A DNA stretch of 64,000 nt from an uncultured Desulfobacterales bacterium (GTDB lineage Bacteria; Desulfobacterota; Desulfobacteria; Desulfobacterales; SpSt-501), in NCBI GenBank assembly GCA_938048455.1, contig CALIUY010000016.1:140796-204795 (forward strand). The letters run 5' to 3'. Of this stretch, positions 16,302 through 26,838 are shown in pieces. Position numbers and translations under genes: made by a program. The notes under the pieces are model-generated. The model worked only from the letters and a program-made list of their open reading frames with translations, ran no database searches and had not been told where the DNA came from. Numbering within the stretch: the first letter of the stretch is position 1; the number at the start of each line of letters is the position of its first letter.

Positions 16302-17168
16302 ATGGTCGTCTCCTTTCACCCCATGCTCCGCGGGGATGTGAATTTCCTCTGCGCCGGCCGCCCTCCGATGAAAGAGGAAATTGCGGCCATGCGCGCCGCG
16401 CGGGCGGTGCTTCTTCCTCAGGGTTGCTCCGCGCCCCTCTACCATGCGGCCAGAGAGGCCTGCGCCCACCTTTTCCCCAATTATGACGCCCGCTTCGTCT
16501 ATCCGGGAAAGATCGGCCAGATCGCCCTCTTCCGCGCCTGTCGCCTGCCGCATCCGGAGACCTTCGTTTTCCGCTCGGTGCGGGAATTCGCTTCCGGAGG
16601 CGACATTTTCAAACCCAAACGGCGGCACCCGATCGTGTTCAAATGCGACTGGGGAGGGGAAGGGGAAACCGTCTTTCTCGTCTCCTCCCGCAAGGAACTC
16701 GACGCCCGGATCGCCTGGAGCGAACGCTTGGAGGGCAGCGGTCAGCGGGGCTTTCTGATCCAGGAATTCGTCCCCTGCGGCGCCCGCTCGTTGCGCGTGG
16801 TGGTGATCGGCGATCGCCGGATCGCTTACTGGAGAAGACAGGAAAATGCCGCCGAATTCCGGGCCAGCTTAGCGGCCGGGGCGCGGATCGATCCTCGCTC
16901 GGAGCCGGCGCTTCGCCGACGCGGCGTGGAGCTCGTCTCCCGACTGTGTCGCTTGACGGGCATCAACCTTGCCGGCATCGATCTGATCTTCGACGAACGG
17001 GAAAACCCGCCGGCACCGCTTCTGCTTGAGATCAACTATCGCTTCGGCCGCACCGGAATCGGCGGCTCGGCGGGATTCTACCGTTTGCTGCGGGAAGCGG
17101 CGCGACGCTGGCTGCAGGAAATCGGGATCGTTACGCCCAAGAAAAGAGGGCCGAGAGAAAGGCGATGA
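16302..17168 (+). CDS. RimK-like ATP-grasp ligase, substrate unknown
   Basis: An ATP-grasp enzyme that would join an acid to an amine or thiol through an acyl-phosphate. The track start is a TTG at 16242; I prefer ATG 16302 (288 aa), though neither has a clear ribosome site. Visible segments are FKPKRRHPIVFKCDWGGEGE (ATP-binding Lys and flexible loop, ~105), GFLIQEFVPCGARSLRVVVI (~150) and LAGIDLIFDERENPPAPLLL followed by EINYRFGRTG (metal-binding Glu/Asn, ~246). The N-terminal ~90 residues (MVVSFHPMLRGDVNFLC) are not assigned. It overlaps the HNH gene by 4 nt. Confidence 0.78.
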   Translation: MVVSFHPMLRGDVNFLCAGRPPMKEEIAAMRAARAVLLPQGCSAPLYHAAREACAHLFPNYDARFVYPGKIGQIALFRACRLPHPETFVFRSVREFASGGDIFKPKRRHPIVFKCDWGGEGETVFLVSSRKELDARIAWSERLEGSGQRGFLIQEFVPCGARSLRVVVIGDRRIAYWRRQENAAEFRASLAAGARIDPRSEPALRRRGVELVSRLCRLTGINLAGIDLIFDERENPPAPLLLEINYRFGRTGIGGSAGFYRLLREAARRWLQEIGIVTPKKRGPRERR

Positions 17169-17482
17169 ATCCCTTTCGACCTTCCGGTTCCGAGCCCTGG
17201 TGTGAACCTGATGAAGAGGACCTTCGCCGCGAGCGCGCCCGGGCGCGGGAAATCCGCCGCAGCCCCTGGTGGAAAAGGAAAATCGCCCGCGGACGCTGTC
17301 ACTACTGCGGCCGCGCTTTCCCTCCGGCGCAACTCACGATGGACCACATCGTCCCCCTCGCCCGTGGGGGGAAATCGACGCGCGGCAATCTCGTCCCCTG
17401 CTGCAAAGAGTGCAACACATCGAAAAAACAGCTACTTCCCTTCGAATGGGAGCAGTATCTCGAGCGCCTGCGCCGGGGCTGA
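17165..17482 (+). CDS. Small HNH endonuclease
   Basis: 105 aa containing almost only an HNH domain: RCHYCGRAFPPAQLTMDHIV (first Cys pair and the catalytic His), PLARGGKSTRGNLVPCCKEC and NTSKKQLLPFEW. The two CxxC pairs bind a structural zinc, and His-Asn-His forms the metal-dependent nicking site. It is translated from ATG overlapping the ATP-grasp stop (ATGA), so the two proteins are made together. Stand-alone HNH proteins of this size occur widely, often without a known role. No restriction methylase or mobile element is adjacent. Confidence 0.87.
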   Translation: MNPFRPSGSEPWCEPDEEDLRRERARAREIRRSPWWKRKIARGRCHYCGRAFPPAQLTMDHIVPLARGGKSTRGNLVPCCKECNTSKKQLLPFEWEQYLERLRRG

Positions 17483-17510
17483 AACCCGGCAGAAGCCGAG
17501 GATCGCGATC

Positions 17511-17861
17511 TTATTTTTTCCCCTCCCGGGCCAGCAGTTCCCGATACCAGCAGGCGAAATCGAACATTCCGCGCACCCGGTCCTCGGCGTTCACCATCCC
17601 GATGGCCATTTCCAGCACGCCGCGGCTGTAGGACGTGTTGGGGAAGGGGGCGCCGCGGCTTGCCAGAAACTCCCGCACCAGGTCGTGCGCGGTGCGCCGG
17701 GTCGGATCGCGGCGAATGTCGATCGGGTCCTTGGGTTCGGCGAAGGGGTCCCAGGAGTCGTAGCCCCGCCGCAGGATGTGGCGGCGGCGTCTTTCGGACA
17801 TCGATTCGAAAACCAAGCGTTTTCGCCTCTCGATCTCCTCCGGCGTAAAACGCTCGCTCAT
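17511..17861 (-). CDS. Conserved hypothetical protein, 116 aa
   Basis: I do not recognise this family. It is a soluble, strongly charged protein with no membrane segment: an Arg/Glu-rich N-terminal helix (MSERFTPEEIERRKRLVFES), a middle with WDPFAEPKDPIDIRRDPTRR and a more hydrophobic end (GMVNAEDRVRGMFDFACWY). A single cysteine is present. Its ATG overlaps the stop of the upstream YkgJ-type gene by 4 nt, so it is co-translated with a metal-cluster protein and may act with it. Confidence 0.7.
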   Translation of the reverse strand: MSERFTPEEIERRKRLVFESMSERRRRHILRRGYDSWDPFAEPKDPIDIRRDPTRRTAHDLVREFLASRGAPFPNTSYSRGVLEMAIGMVNAEDRVRGMFDFACWYRELLAREGKK

Positions 17862-18559
17862 GGCTTACTCCGCAAACGCCGGCGGCGCGGCGGAGGCTCC
17901 TCCACCGGCTCCCCCCGCAGGCCGAAATAGATCTCGTCGTATTCCGTGAGCAGCGCCGTGGAAAGGGGAACCAGGAGATCCACCAGCTTGATGTGGGGGG
18001 CCTGAAGGTCGCGCAGCAGCTCGGCGGAAAGCTCCTGCAGTTTCGCGTGCACGTTGTCCAGCAGCACCGTGGGGTAGGAGGTGCCGGGCTCGAAACCCGA
18101 AAGACCGCAGGTCCGACCTTGGCCGAGCGCCGCCGTCGGGATGCCGTAAAAACGACAGGTGAGGGGCCGGTGCGGGTAGAGATCGCAGAGATCCCGGTCG
18201 TTCAAGAGCGGGCAGCGTACCCGCTCACGGCCGAGCGCTTCCAGGACTTCAAGCTCCGATCGGCCCTGGTCGAGTTGCTTGCGCGCGCGGCGCTTGATGC
18301 GCGCCGCTTGGCGGTCGGCGCGGTTGGCGGCCTCCTCGATCCGCGCCCGTTCCTCGCCGTGGAAACAGGCGCGGAAATGACGATTGAGGTAGAGCGCCTC
18401 GATCAGCGTGAGATCAAACAGCGCATGGCAGCAGTCGGCGCAACCCCGACGGCAGCGCACCAGATCGCCGAAGGCGGCGCGCACCCGCTCAAAAGCCTGA
18501 TCCGCGGCCGCGGCGAGCCCTTCGTAGCGTCGGAAATAGGGTTCGAAATCAAATTCCAT
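17858..18559 (-). CDS. YkgJ-family cysteine-cluster (putative Zn/Fe-S) protein
   Basis: 233 aa. The UPF0153/YkgJ pattern is visible: VRCRRGCADCCHALFDLTLI (~34) gives CxxxCxxCC. Later come RVRCPLLNDRDLCDLYPHRP and LTCRFYGIP, with a further Cys in GRTCGL. These residues are thought to hold a metal cluster; the biochemical role of the family is not settled. A helical, charged segment (~75-105) separates the two cysteine groups. It is the first gene of a pair with the 116-aa unknown protein. Both parS sites lie in its immediate upstream region. Confidence 0.82.
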   Translation of the reverse strand: MEFDFEPYFRRYEGLAAAADQAFERVRAAFGDLVRCRRGCADCCHALFDLTLIEALYLNRHFRACFHGEERARIEEAANRADRQAARIKRRARKQLDQGRSELEVLEALGRERVRCPLLNDRDLCDLYPHRPLTCRFYGIPTAALGQGRTCGLSGFEPGTSYPTVLLDNVHAKLQELSAELLRDLQAPHIKLVDLLVPLSTALLTEYDEIYFGLRGEPVEEPPPRRRRLRSKP

Positions 18560-18614
18560 GGCTTCTGGTCACCTTTCGTGCGCCCGGGGGATGCGCCCCC
18601 CGGCGCCGCCGGCA

Positions 18615-18630
18615 TGTTCCACGTGGAACA
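18615..18630. other. parS centromere site 1
   Basis: TGTTCCACGTGGAACA is a perfect 16-bp palindrome identical to the chromosomal parS consensus for ParB of many Gram-negative bacteria. It lies in the 122-bp gap between the mnmE stop and the start of the YkgJ-type gene. No parA or parB gene is in the window. Confidence 0.9.
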
Positions 18631-18662
18631 GGGAGCGCCTTGTCCCGCAGCGGTGCAGATGC

Positions 18663-18678
18663 TGTTCCACGTGGAACA
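18663..18678. other. parS centromere site 2
   Basis: A second identical TGTTCCACGTGGAACA, 48 bp centre-to-centre from site 1 and ending 3 bp before the mnmE stop codon. Paired parS sites near the origin serve as ParB loading points and SMC recruitment sites. Two perfect copies this close argue against chance. Confidence 0.9.
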
Positions 18679-18681
18679 CGA

Positions 18682-20160
18682 TCATTTTCCGATGCAAAAA
18701 CGGCTGAACACCGCATCCAGCACATTCGTTGCCGCTTTCGTCCCCAGGATCTCGTCTGCGGCTCCCAGGCCCGCACGCAGGTGGATCACGGCCAACTCCT
18801 CGGATGCTCCCGTTTCCAGCAGTGCCGCGGCGGCGGCGACCTCGGCGGCGGCGGCCTCCAGGGCCACCTTGTGCCGCAGATTGGGGACGATCTCGCCTTC
18901 GTCGTCGGAGATCCGCCGCCGCAGAAAGGAGGCGATGGCCTGCCGCAACAGCTCCAGCCCCTCACCGGTTCGGGCGGAGACGAGCACCCGCGGCACGGGC
19001 GGCCAATCAGGGGGAGGCGCTTCGGGGCACAGGTCACGCTTGTTGTGCACGGCGATCACGGGGCGCTGACGCAGGCGTTCGAAAAGAACGTCATCCTCCA
19101 CTTCATGCCCCCGGGGAGCCTCGAGCACGAAAAGCACAAGATCGGCCCCGTCCACCGCTTCCCAGGTTTTTTCCACCCCGATCGCCTCGATCTCATCGGC
19201 CGCATGGCGCAGACCGGCCGTGTCCCAGAGGCTGAGAGGGACCCCCTCGAGGACGAGCAGGTCTTCCACGGCGTCCCGCGTCGTTCCGGGATACGGACTC
19301 ACGATGGCCCGCTCGCGGCCGAGCAGACGGTTCATGAGGCTCGATTTGCCCACATTGGGACGGCCGGCGATGGCGATCCGCAGCCCCTCACGCAGAGGCC
19401 GTCCGGCGTGATACCGGGAGAGAAGCCGATCGATCGGAGCGAGTACGTCGTTTTTCAACCTCGCGGCAAGCTCCTTTTTCGGCGGCGGATCCTCGAGCTC
19501 ATCGCCGAACTCGATCGCCGCTTCGAGGCTGGAGAGAACCTCAAGGAACACCTCACGCAGGGCGCGAACCTCCGCCGAGAGCGCCCCTCGGAGCATGGCG
19601 CCTGCGGCTTCGAGAGCGCGCCGGCTCCTCGCCTGGATGATGTCGATCACCGCCTCGGCCTGCGCGAGATCGATACGGCCGTTCACAAAGGCGCGCCGCG
19701 TGAATTCGCCGGGCTCGGCCAGGCGGCACCCGGCGCTGAGTGTGAGCTCCAAAATGGCCTGCACCGCCGCCGGGGATCCGTGGGAGTGGATCTCGATCAC
19801 GTCTTCGCGCGTGTAGGACCTCGGAGCCCGCATCACCGCGAGCAAAACCTCGTCGATCCGCTTCCCCGTCTTTGGATCCACGATATCTCCCAGGTAGAAG
19901 CGATGGGTTTCGAAGTCCTGAGCATTTGATTCCTGCTGACGCCTCGGGTGTCGGGGACGAAAAAGGGCGCCGGCGACGGCGAGGGACCGCGGCCCCGAAA
20001 CGCGAACGATACTGATTCCGCCGGTGCCCGGCGGGGTGGCCAGAGCGGCGATGGTGGCAAGGGGCGGGTCCTCCGCCGAGGCCTCGGCGAAAGGCCGCTC
20101 CCCTCTATCCGCCGCACCGGGATCAGCCGAATTTCTTCTGCGTGTAATACTGCTGTCCAA
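18682..20160 (-). CDS. mnmE: tRNA uridine-5-carboxymethylaminomethyl modification GTPase MnmE
   Basis: With MnmG it modifies U34 of certain tRNAs. It is 492 aa. The N-terminal formyl-THF-binding domain begins LATIAALATPPGTGGISIVR and contains RSYTREDVIEIHSHGSPAAV. The G domain has GRPNVGKSSLMNRLLG (~268), PYPGTTRDAVEDLL, WDTAGLR and HNKRDLCP. The protein ends in the catalytic FCIGK. The start is uncertain. The only start-type codon ahead of the conserved region is TTG 20160, which has no ribosome site, overlaps yidC by 38 nt and adds ~30 non-conserved residues. mnmG, gidB and parAB do not follow. Confidence 0.93.
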   Translation of the reverse strand: MDSSITRRRNSADPGAADRGERPFAEASAEDPPLATIAALATPPGTGGISIVRVSGPRSLAVAGALFRPRHPRRQQESNAQDFETHRFYLGDIVDPKTGKRIDEVLLAVMRAPRSYTREDVIEIHSHGSPAAVQAILELTLSAGCRLAEPGEFTRRAFVNGRIDLAQAEAVIDIIQARSRRALEAAGAMLRGALSAEVRALREVFLEVLSSLEAAIEFGDELEDPPPKKELAARLKNDVLAPIDRLLSRYHAGRPLREGLRIAIAGRPNVGKSSLMNRLLGRERAIVSPYPGTTRDAVEDLLVLEGVPLSLWDTAGLRHAADEIEAIGVEKTWEAVDGADLVLFVLEAPRGHEVEDDVLFERLRQRPVIAVHNKRDLCPEAPPPDWPPVPRVLVSARTGEGLELLRQAIASFLRRRISDDEGEIVPNLRHKVALEAAAAEVAAAAALLETGASEELAVIHLRAGLGAADEILGTKAATNVLDAVFSRFCIGK

Positions 20161-21769
20161 TGGATAGTACGTTGTTGACCAGCCAGTAGAGGACCAGCCC
20201 GGAGGAGAAATTAATAAAAATGAAAGTGAAGAATGCCGGCATCAACATCATCAGTTTCGCCTGGGTGGGATCCCCGGTGGCAGGAGTCATCTTCTGTTGC
20301 CAAAGCATGGTCGCCCCCATGATCAGGGTCAGCACGGGGATACCATAAGGGGGTTCCATAAGCGGAATGGCGAAATCGAAATTCCCGAGCCGGTCCGGCG
20401 CCGAGAGATCGTTGATCCAGCCGAAGAAGGGGGCGTGCCGCAGCTCGATCGCCTGGTCGAGCATCCGGTAGAGGGCGAAGAAAACGGGGATCTGGACGAG
20501 CATGGGCAGGCAGCCCCCCAGGGGGTTGATGTTGTAAGTGCGGTGCAGCCGCATGATTTCCTCGTTCATCTTCTTGCGGTCGTTTTTGTGACGGTTGCGG
20601 ATCTCCTGGAGCAGCGGCTGCAGTTTCTTCATTTGATTCATGGATTTGTAGCTCTTTGTGCCCAGGGGCCAGAGAAGAATTTTGGTGATGACCGTAAGAA
20701 TGATGATCGCCACCCCGTAGTTGGGGATGAGCCCGTAGAAAAAGTTCAGGATCCACAGGCAGGGCTTGGCGAGCCAGTCGAAGGTGCCGAAGTCGATGAT
20801 GCGCTCAAGATCGCGGCCCACGGCGCGGACTACGGGCAGGCTCTTGGGGCCGAAGAACAGCTCGAAGGCGAGTTTCACCGGAACGCCGGGCTCGAAGGCC
20901 GGCACCGGAACCGCGTAACGCGCCTCCACCCGGTTGCCGGGTTGGCTGCGCAGCGCGACCTCCGCCGCCACCGGCTCCAGGGGAATGAGGGCGGTCATGA
21001 AATAGCGTGTCTCTAAAGCCAGCCACTTCACCGTACCGCTGAGGTTGCCTTTCTTGGCGATATCGCCGATCGCGATCTGTTCGAGCGAGCGATCGACCAG
21101 CGCCGAGGGGCCCTCGAAAGAGGAGGAGCCCTTGTGAGGAGGAAATTCGTTTCGCAGCGCGACCCAGGCGCTGTCGCTCAAGGCGCGTTCCCCCAGGTTC
21201 ACGAAGCGGACTTCGAGGTCGATGACATAGGAATCGGCGCGGAAACGGAACCGTTTCTCGACCGCCACTCCTTGCGGGGAGCGGCTGCGGAAAAGGATCT
21301 CCGCCGTCCCCGCAGGCAGATCGAGTCGCTCGCCGGCGAACTCGGCCTGGAAGCCACGCACCCCCTCTGTAAAACCGGGGGTTTTCGCGAGCCCCACGGC
21401 CAGAACCTGCAGCGCCTCCTTCTCCGGCAGGAGATTCATCGGCGGGGCGTCCTTTTCGGGGCGAACCCGGTAGTGCTTGAGTACGAAGGAATCGATCGCC
21501 GCCGCGTTTTCGGCGAAAACCGCCTGGTAGAGCGGAGTTTCGACGAGCAGTCGCCGCGAAGGCCCTTCGCCCGTAGGAGCAGGAACCGAGAGGCTCTCAC
21601 GCTCCGGGGCGGAGGAGGAGGAAGCAGGCTCGGCAGGTGGGGCGGCGGTCTCCTGCGGGCGATCCTGGACAGGGGGTTTGGGACCGGTCTGCGGCCCGAA
21701 AAAGACATTCCAGAGCATGAACACCAGGAAGGAAAGAACCAAGGCCAAGATCAACCGCATGTGATCCAT
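20123..21769 (-). CDS. yidC: Membrane protein insertase YidC
   Basis: Inserts and folds inner-membrane proteins, alone or with SecYEG. At 548 aa it is the Gram-negative form: an N-terminal helix (LILALVLSFLVFMLWNVFFG), a Pro/Ser/Glu-rich linker, then the periplasmic beta-sandwich (~65-330) and the conserved five-helix core. The core contains YGLIPNYGVAIIILTVITKI, KLQPLLQEIRNRHKNDRKKM, NPLGGCLPMLVQIPVFFALY and the C-terminal QYYTQKKFG. It follows yidD and overlaps the mnmE start. The order rpmH-rnpA-yidD-yidC-mnmE is the classical one. Confidence 0.96.
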   Translation of the reverse strand: MDHMRLILALVLSFLVFMLWNVFFGPQTGPKPPVQDRPQETAAPPAEPASSSSAPERESLSVPAPTGEGPSRRLLVETPLYQAVFAENAAAIDSFVLKHYRVRPEKDAPPMNLLPEKEALQVLAVGLAKTPGFTEGVRGFQAEFAGERLDLPAGTAEILFRSRSPQGVAVEKRFRFRADSYVIDLEVRFVNLGERALSDSAWVALRNEFPPHKGSSSFEGPSALVDRSLEQIAIGDIAKKGNLSGTVKWLALETRYFMTALIPLEPVAAEVALRSQPGNRVEARYAVPVPAFEPGVPVKLAFELFFGPKSLPVVRAVGRDLERIIDFGTFDWLAKPCLWILNFFYGLIPNYGVAIIILTVITKILLWPLGTKSYKSMNQMKKLQPLLQEIRNRHKNDRKKMNEEIMRLHRTYNINPLGGCLPMLVQIPVFFALYRMLDQAIELRHAPFFGWINDLSAPDRLGNFDFAIPLMEPPYGIPVLTLIMGATMLWQQKMTPATGDPTQAKLMMLMPAFFTFIFINFSSGLVLYWLVNNVLSIGQQYYTQKKFG

Positions 21770-21808
21770 CGTTTACGATCTCCCGGGGAGGGGGGCGGTT
21801 ACGGATTC

Positions 21809-22036
21809 TCAAGGAACGGGATCGACGCCGCCTGCATGAAAGGGGTGGCAGCGCAGGATCCGCCGGACTGCAAGCCACAGCCCGCGGACCGGGCCATGTC
21901 GCCGCACGGCCAGCAACGCGTATTCCGAACAAGAAGGAACGAAGCGACAGGACGGGCCGAGCAAGGGAGAAATCGCCAGCTGGTAAAGGCGGATGAGCAG
22001 CACCAAAAAATCCGTCGCCGCAACCCGCGCGTTCAC
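21809..22036 (-). CDS. yidD: Membrane protein insertion efficiency factor YidD
   Basis: 75 aa. The UPF0161 signature is complete: [38 protein letters not shown] and [15 protein letters not shown], with the three conserved cysteines. It probably sits at the inner face of the membrane as an amphipathic peptide and assists YidC. The start overlaps the rnpA stop by 4 nt. The overlapping 74-aa ORF in the next frame is a shadow. Confidence 0.93.
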   Translation of the reverse strand: MNARVAATDFLVLLIRLYQLAISPLLGPSCRFVPSCSEYALLAVRRHGPVRGLWLAVRRILRCHPFHAGGVDPVP

Positions 22037-22380
22037 GCCGCCCCTGCAATTTTTTCAAAGAGTTCGTGAAGCGCCTCAAAAAGCATGCGGTTGGTCTGCT
22101 CGGCAGCCCCGCGGCGCGCGATCACATGCACGTCCCAGGGCCCGCCGAGTCTCTGCCGGTTGAGGCGGAAAAATTCGCGCACCACGCGCTTGATCCGGTT
22201 GCGCTGCACCGAGCGGCCGATGCGGCGGCTGACGGTGACCCCCAGTCGCGACCGCCCCGATTGCGACGGCGCGACCACGGCGAGAAACCACGGTACCGCC
22301 ACGCGTCGGCCCTCGACATCCAGCGCCGAAAATTCGGACCGCTTGCGGATCCGATCGCTTTTGCGGAAGCTGAAGCCCAA
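22033..22380 (-). CDS. rnpA: Ribonuclease P protein component
   Basis: The protein subunit of RNase P, needed for tRNA 5' processing. It is 115 aa. The RNR motif [20 protein letters not shown] (~57) binds the M1 RNA and the pre-tRNA leader; [18 protein letters not shown] begins the fold. The start is TTG at 22380, since no ATG or GTG lies between the rpmH stop and the conserved region. Reduced initiation at TTG may limit the level of this subunit relative to L34. It lies 49 nt downstream of rpmH. Confidence 0.94.
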   Translation of the reverse strand: MGFSFRKSDRIRKRSEFSALDVEGRRVAVPWFLAVVAPSQSGRSRLGVTVSRRIGRSVQRNRIKRVVREFFRLNRQRLGGPWDVHVIARRGAAEQTNRMLFEALHELFEKIAGAA

Positions 22381-22429
22381 GCCCGGATGATCCGCCGCCG
22401 GAATGCGTCGGCCGTCGCGGGATGCCCGG

Positions 22430-22564
22430 TCATCCGGCCAGACGGGCGCGCCCTTTGGCGCGGCGCCGGCTGAGCACGCGGCGCCCGCCGGGAGTGGCCA
22501 TGCGCTTGCGGAAGCCGTGATTGCGCACCCGGCGCAGCCGGCTGGGCTGAAACGGCCTTTTCAT
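22430..22564 (-). CDS. rpmH: 50S ribosomal protein L34 (not in ORF track)
   Basis: A 44-codon gene read directly from the minus strand: [20 protein letters not shown], then [20 protein letters not shown] and RLAG. This is the complete L34 pattern (KRTYQPS...HGFRxRM.T..GR.VL..RRAKGR..L) with the usual length and extreme basicity. ATG at 22564 is preceded by AAAGGA. It is the first gene of the rpmH-rnpA-yidD-yidC-mnmE operon. Confidence 0.97.
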   Translation of the reverse strand: MKRPFQPSRLRRVRNHGFRKRMATPGGRRVLSRRRAKGRARLAG

Positions 22565-22608
22565 GGGTCCGATCCTTTCGCTTATAAGGAATAATCAAAA
22601 CTTTTAAG

Positions 22609-22637
22609 ATAAATCACATGCTTTTCTTCTTTGTCAA
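22609..22637 (-). promoter_or_regulatory. Predicted sigma-70 promoter of the rpmH operon
   Basis: On the minus strand a perfect TTGACA (22637-22632) is followed after 17 bp by ATTTAT (22614-22609), a weak -10. The region is AT-rich against a GC-rich genome and lies 45-73 nt upstream of the rpmH ATG. The predicted start near 22602 leaves a ~38-nt leader with AAAGGA. Confidence 0.42.
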
Positions 22638-22670
22638 GAAAAAAGGACGCCGAACCCAAGCGCCGGGCCC

Positions 22671-24209
22671 TCAAGCTTCGCAGGAGGCGAAGACTTCGAA
22701 CTGCTCGATGTGGAACTGGGGCTCGGGGTAAATCACGATCGTCCGGCCGAGAGCGCGTTCCAGCGCGGTGACGAGCTGCCGTTCTTCGCCGTGCAGCAGA
22801 TCGGCCACCTGGGGATTGGCGCGGATGACGATCCGGTCGCCCATCAGGTCCGCCGCGCTGCGCAGGATCTCGCGGTGGATGTTGTAGCAGACCGACTGCC
22901 GCGAGACGATCCAGCCCTCGCCCTCGCAATAGAAACAAGGCTCGCAAAGCACGCGGGGCAGCGGTTCGTGCGTGCGTTTGCGGGTCATCTGGATGAGGCC
23001 CATCTCGGACATGGGCAGCACGTGGGTTTTGCTCTTGTCGCGCTTGAGGGCCTCGCGGAAGGCGGTGAAGACCCGCTCCTGGTTCGACTTTTTCTCCATG
23101 TCGATGAAGTCGATGATGATGATCCCGCCGATGTCCCGGAGGCGGATCTGATAGGCGATCTCCTTGACCGCCTCGAGGTTGGTCTTGAGGATGGTCTCCT
23201 CGAGGTTGTGCTTGCCCACGTAACGGCCGGTGTTGACATCGATCGCCGTGAGGGCCTCGGTGTGCTCGATCAGGATATAGCCGCCGGACTTGAGCCAGAC
23301 CTTCCGTTTGAGGGCGCGGGAGATGTCGCCCTCGAGGTTGTAGGCGTCGAATATCGGCTCGGGCCCTTCGTAGAAGAGAACCCGCTCCTTGAGGGCCGGC
23401 ATGTAGGTGTCCAGAAAGGATAGCACGGCCTCATAGGTCGGCCGCGAGTCGATGACCAGCTTTTCGGCTTCGTGAATGAGCAGATCGCGCACCGCCCGCA
23501 GGCTCACGGCGAGATCTTTGTAAAGAAGCGACGGGCTCGGGGCGTTTTCGAAACGGCGCCGGATGTCGGCCCAAAGATTGTTCAAAAAGCCCATCTCGTA
23601 GACGATCTTCTCCTCCCCCTCGCCCTCGGCCGCGGTGCGCACGATGTAGCCGTAGTTCTCCTGGCGGTGATCGAGAACGATCTGCCGCAGCCGCTGGCGC
23701 TCGGCTTCGTCCTCGATCCGCCGCGAAACCCCGACATGGCTTGAGGAGGGCATCAGCACAAGGAAGCGGCCGGGCAGCGCGATCTGGGAAGAAATGCGGG
23801 CCCCCTTCGTCCCCATGGGGGATTTGGCCACTTGTACGAGAACATCCTGGCCCTCGACGAGGAGCTCCTCGATGGGGATATCGCGCCTGCGGGCCGGCGG
23901 GGCAAGAAGCTCGCCTTCCTCGGCATCGCCGCCCGCCTCTTCGGCCCGCAAAGCAAAGAAGCGTTCGATCTCCCCGAGCCCTTCCGCGGCGACGTCATCC
24001 ACGTAGAGAAAGGCGGCCTGGCTGAGGCCGATGTCGACGAAGGCCGCCTGCATGCCCGGAAGAACCCGGACCACACGTCCCTTGTAGATGTTGCCCGCGA
24101 TATGGGCATCGTCCCCTCGGTCGACGTGCAGCTCGACGATGGTGCCGTCCTCGAGGAGCGCAACCCGCGTTTCGCGCTCGGTGACGTTGATGATCAGCTG
24201 TTTGTACAC
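22671..24209 (-). CDS. rng: Ribonuclease E/G family endoribonuclease (RNase G)
   Basis: A single-strand endoribonuclease for rRNA and mRNA processing. The track shows it only inside a 1442-aa read-through ORF whose first part is noise. The gene starts at GTG 24209 (VYKQLIINVTERETRVALLE), giving 512 aa, the RNase G size without the RNase E scaffold tail. The S1 domain lies at ~37-125 (GNIYKGRVVRVLPGMQAAFV) with an acidic insertion after it. The catalytic aspartates are in LTAIDVNTGRYVG (~324) and IIIIDFIDMEKK (~367). The zinc-link cysteines are LCEPCFYCEGEG (~420). It begins 29 nt after the radical SAM gene, and the two are paired in many related genomes. Confidence 0.94.
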   Translation of the reverse strand: MYKQLIINVTERETRVALLEDGTIVELHVDRGDDAHIAGNIYKGRVVRVLPGMQAAFVDIGLSQAAFLYVDDVAAEGLGEIERFFALRAEEAGGDAEEGELLAPPARRRDIPIEELLVEGQDVLVQVAKSPMGTKGARISSQIALPGRFLVLMPSSSHVGVSRRIEDEAERQRLRQIVLDHRQENYGYIVRTAAEGEGEEKIVYEMGFLNNLWADIRRRFENAPSPSLLYKDLAVSLRAVRDLLIHEAEKLVIDSRPTYEAVLSFLDTYMPALKERVLFYEGPEPIFDAYNLEGDISRALKRKVWLKSGGYILIEHTEALTAIDVNTGRYVGKHNLEETILKTNLEAVKEIAYQIRLRDIGGIIIIDFIDMEKKSNQERVFTAFREALKRDKSKTHVLPMSEMGLIQMTRKRTHEPLPRVLCEPCFYCEGEGWIVSRQSVCYNIHREILRSAADLMGDRIVIRANPQVADLLHGEERQLVTALERALGRTIVIYPEPQFHIEQFEVFASCEA

Positions 24210-24238
24210 GTCGGCACACCCCGAGGAGGAACCGGGCT

Positions 24239-26731
<2,493 letters not shown>

Positions 26732-26838
26732 GGCGGTTTCCCTTCAGCGCCGGCGGAAGCGGATGCGGTTGCAAAAGTCCGCGGAACCCGCTATCGGCTC
26801 GACGGAAAAGCAGAACGGGGTTTCTTAACCGGATAATC

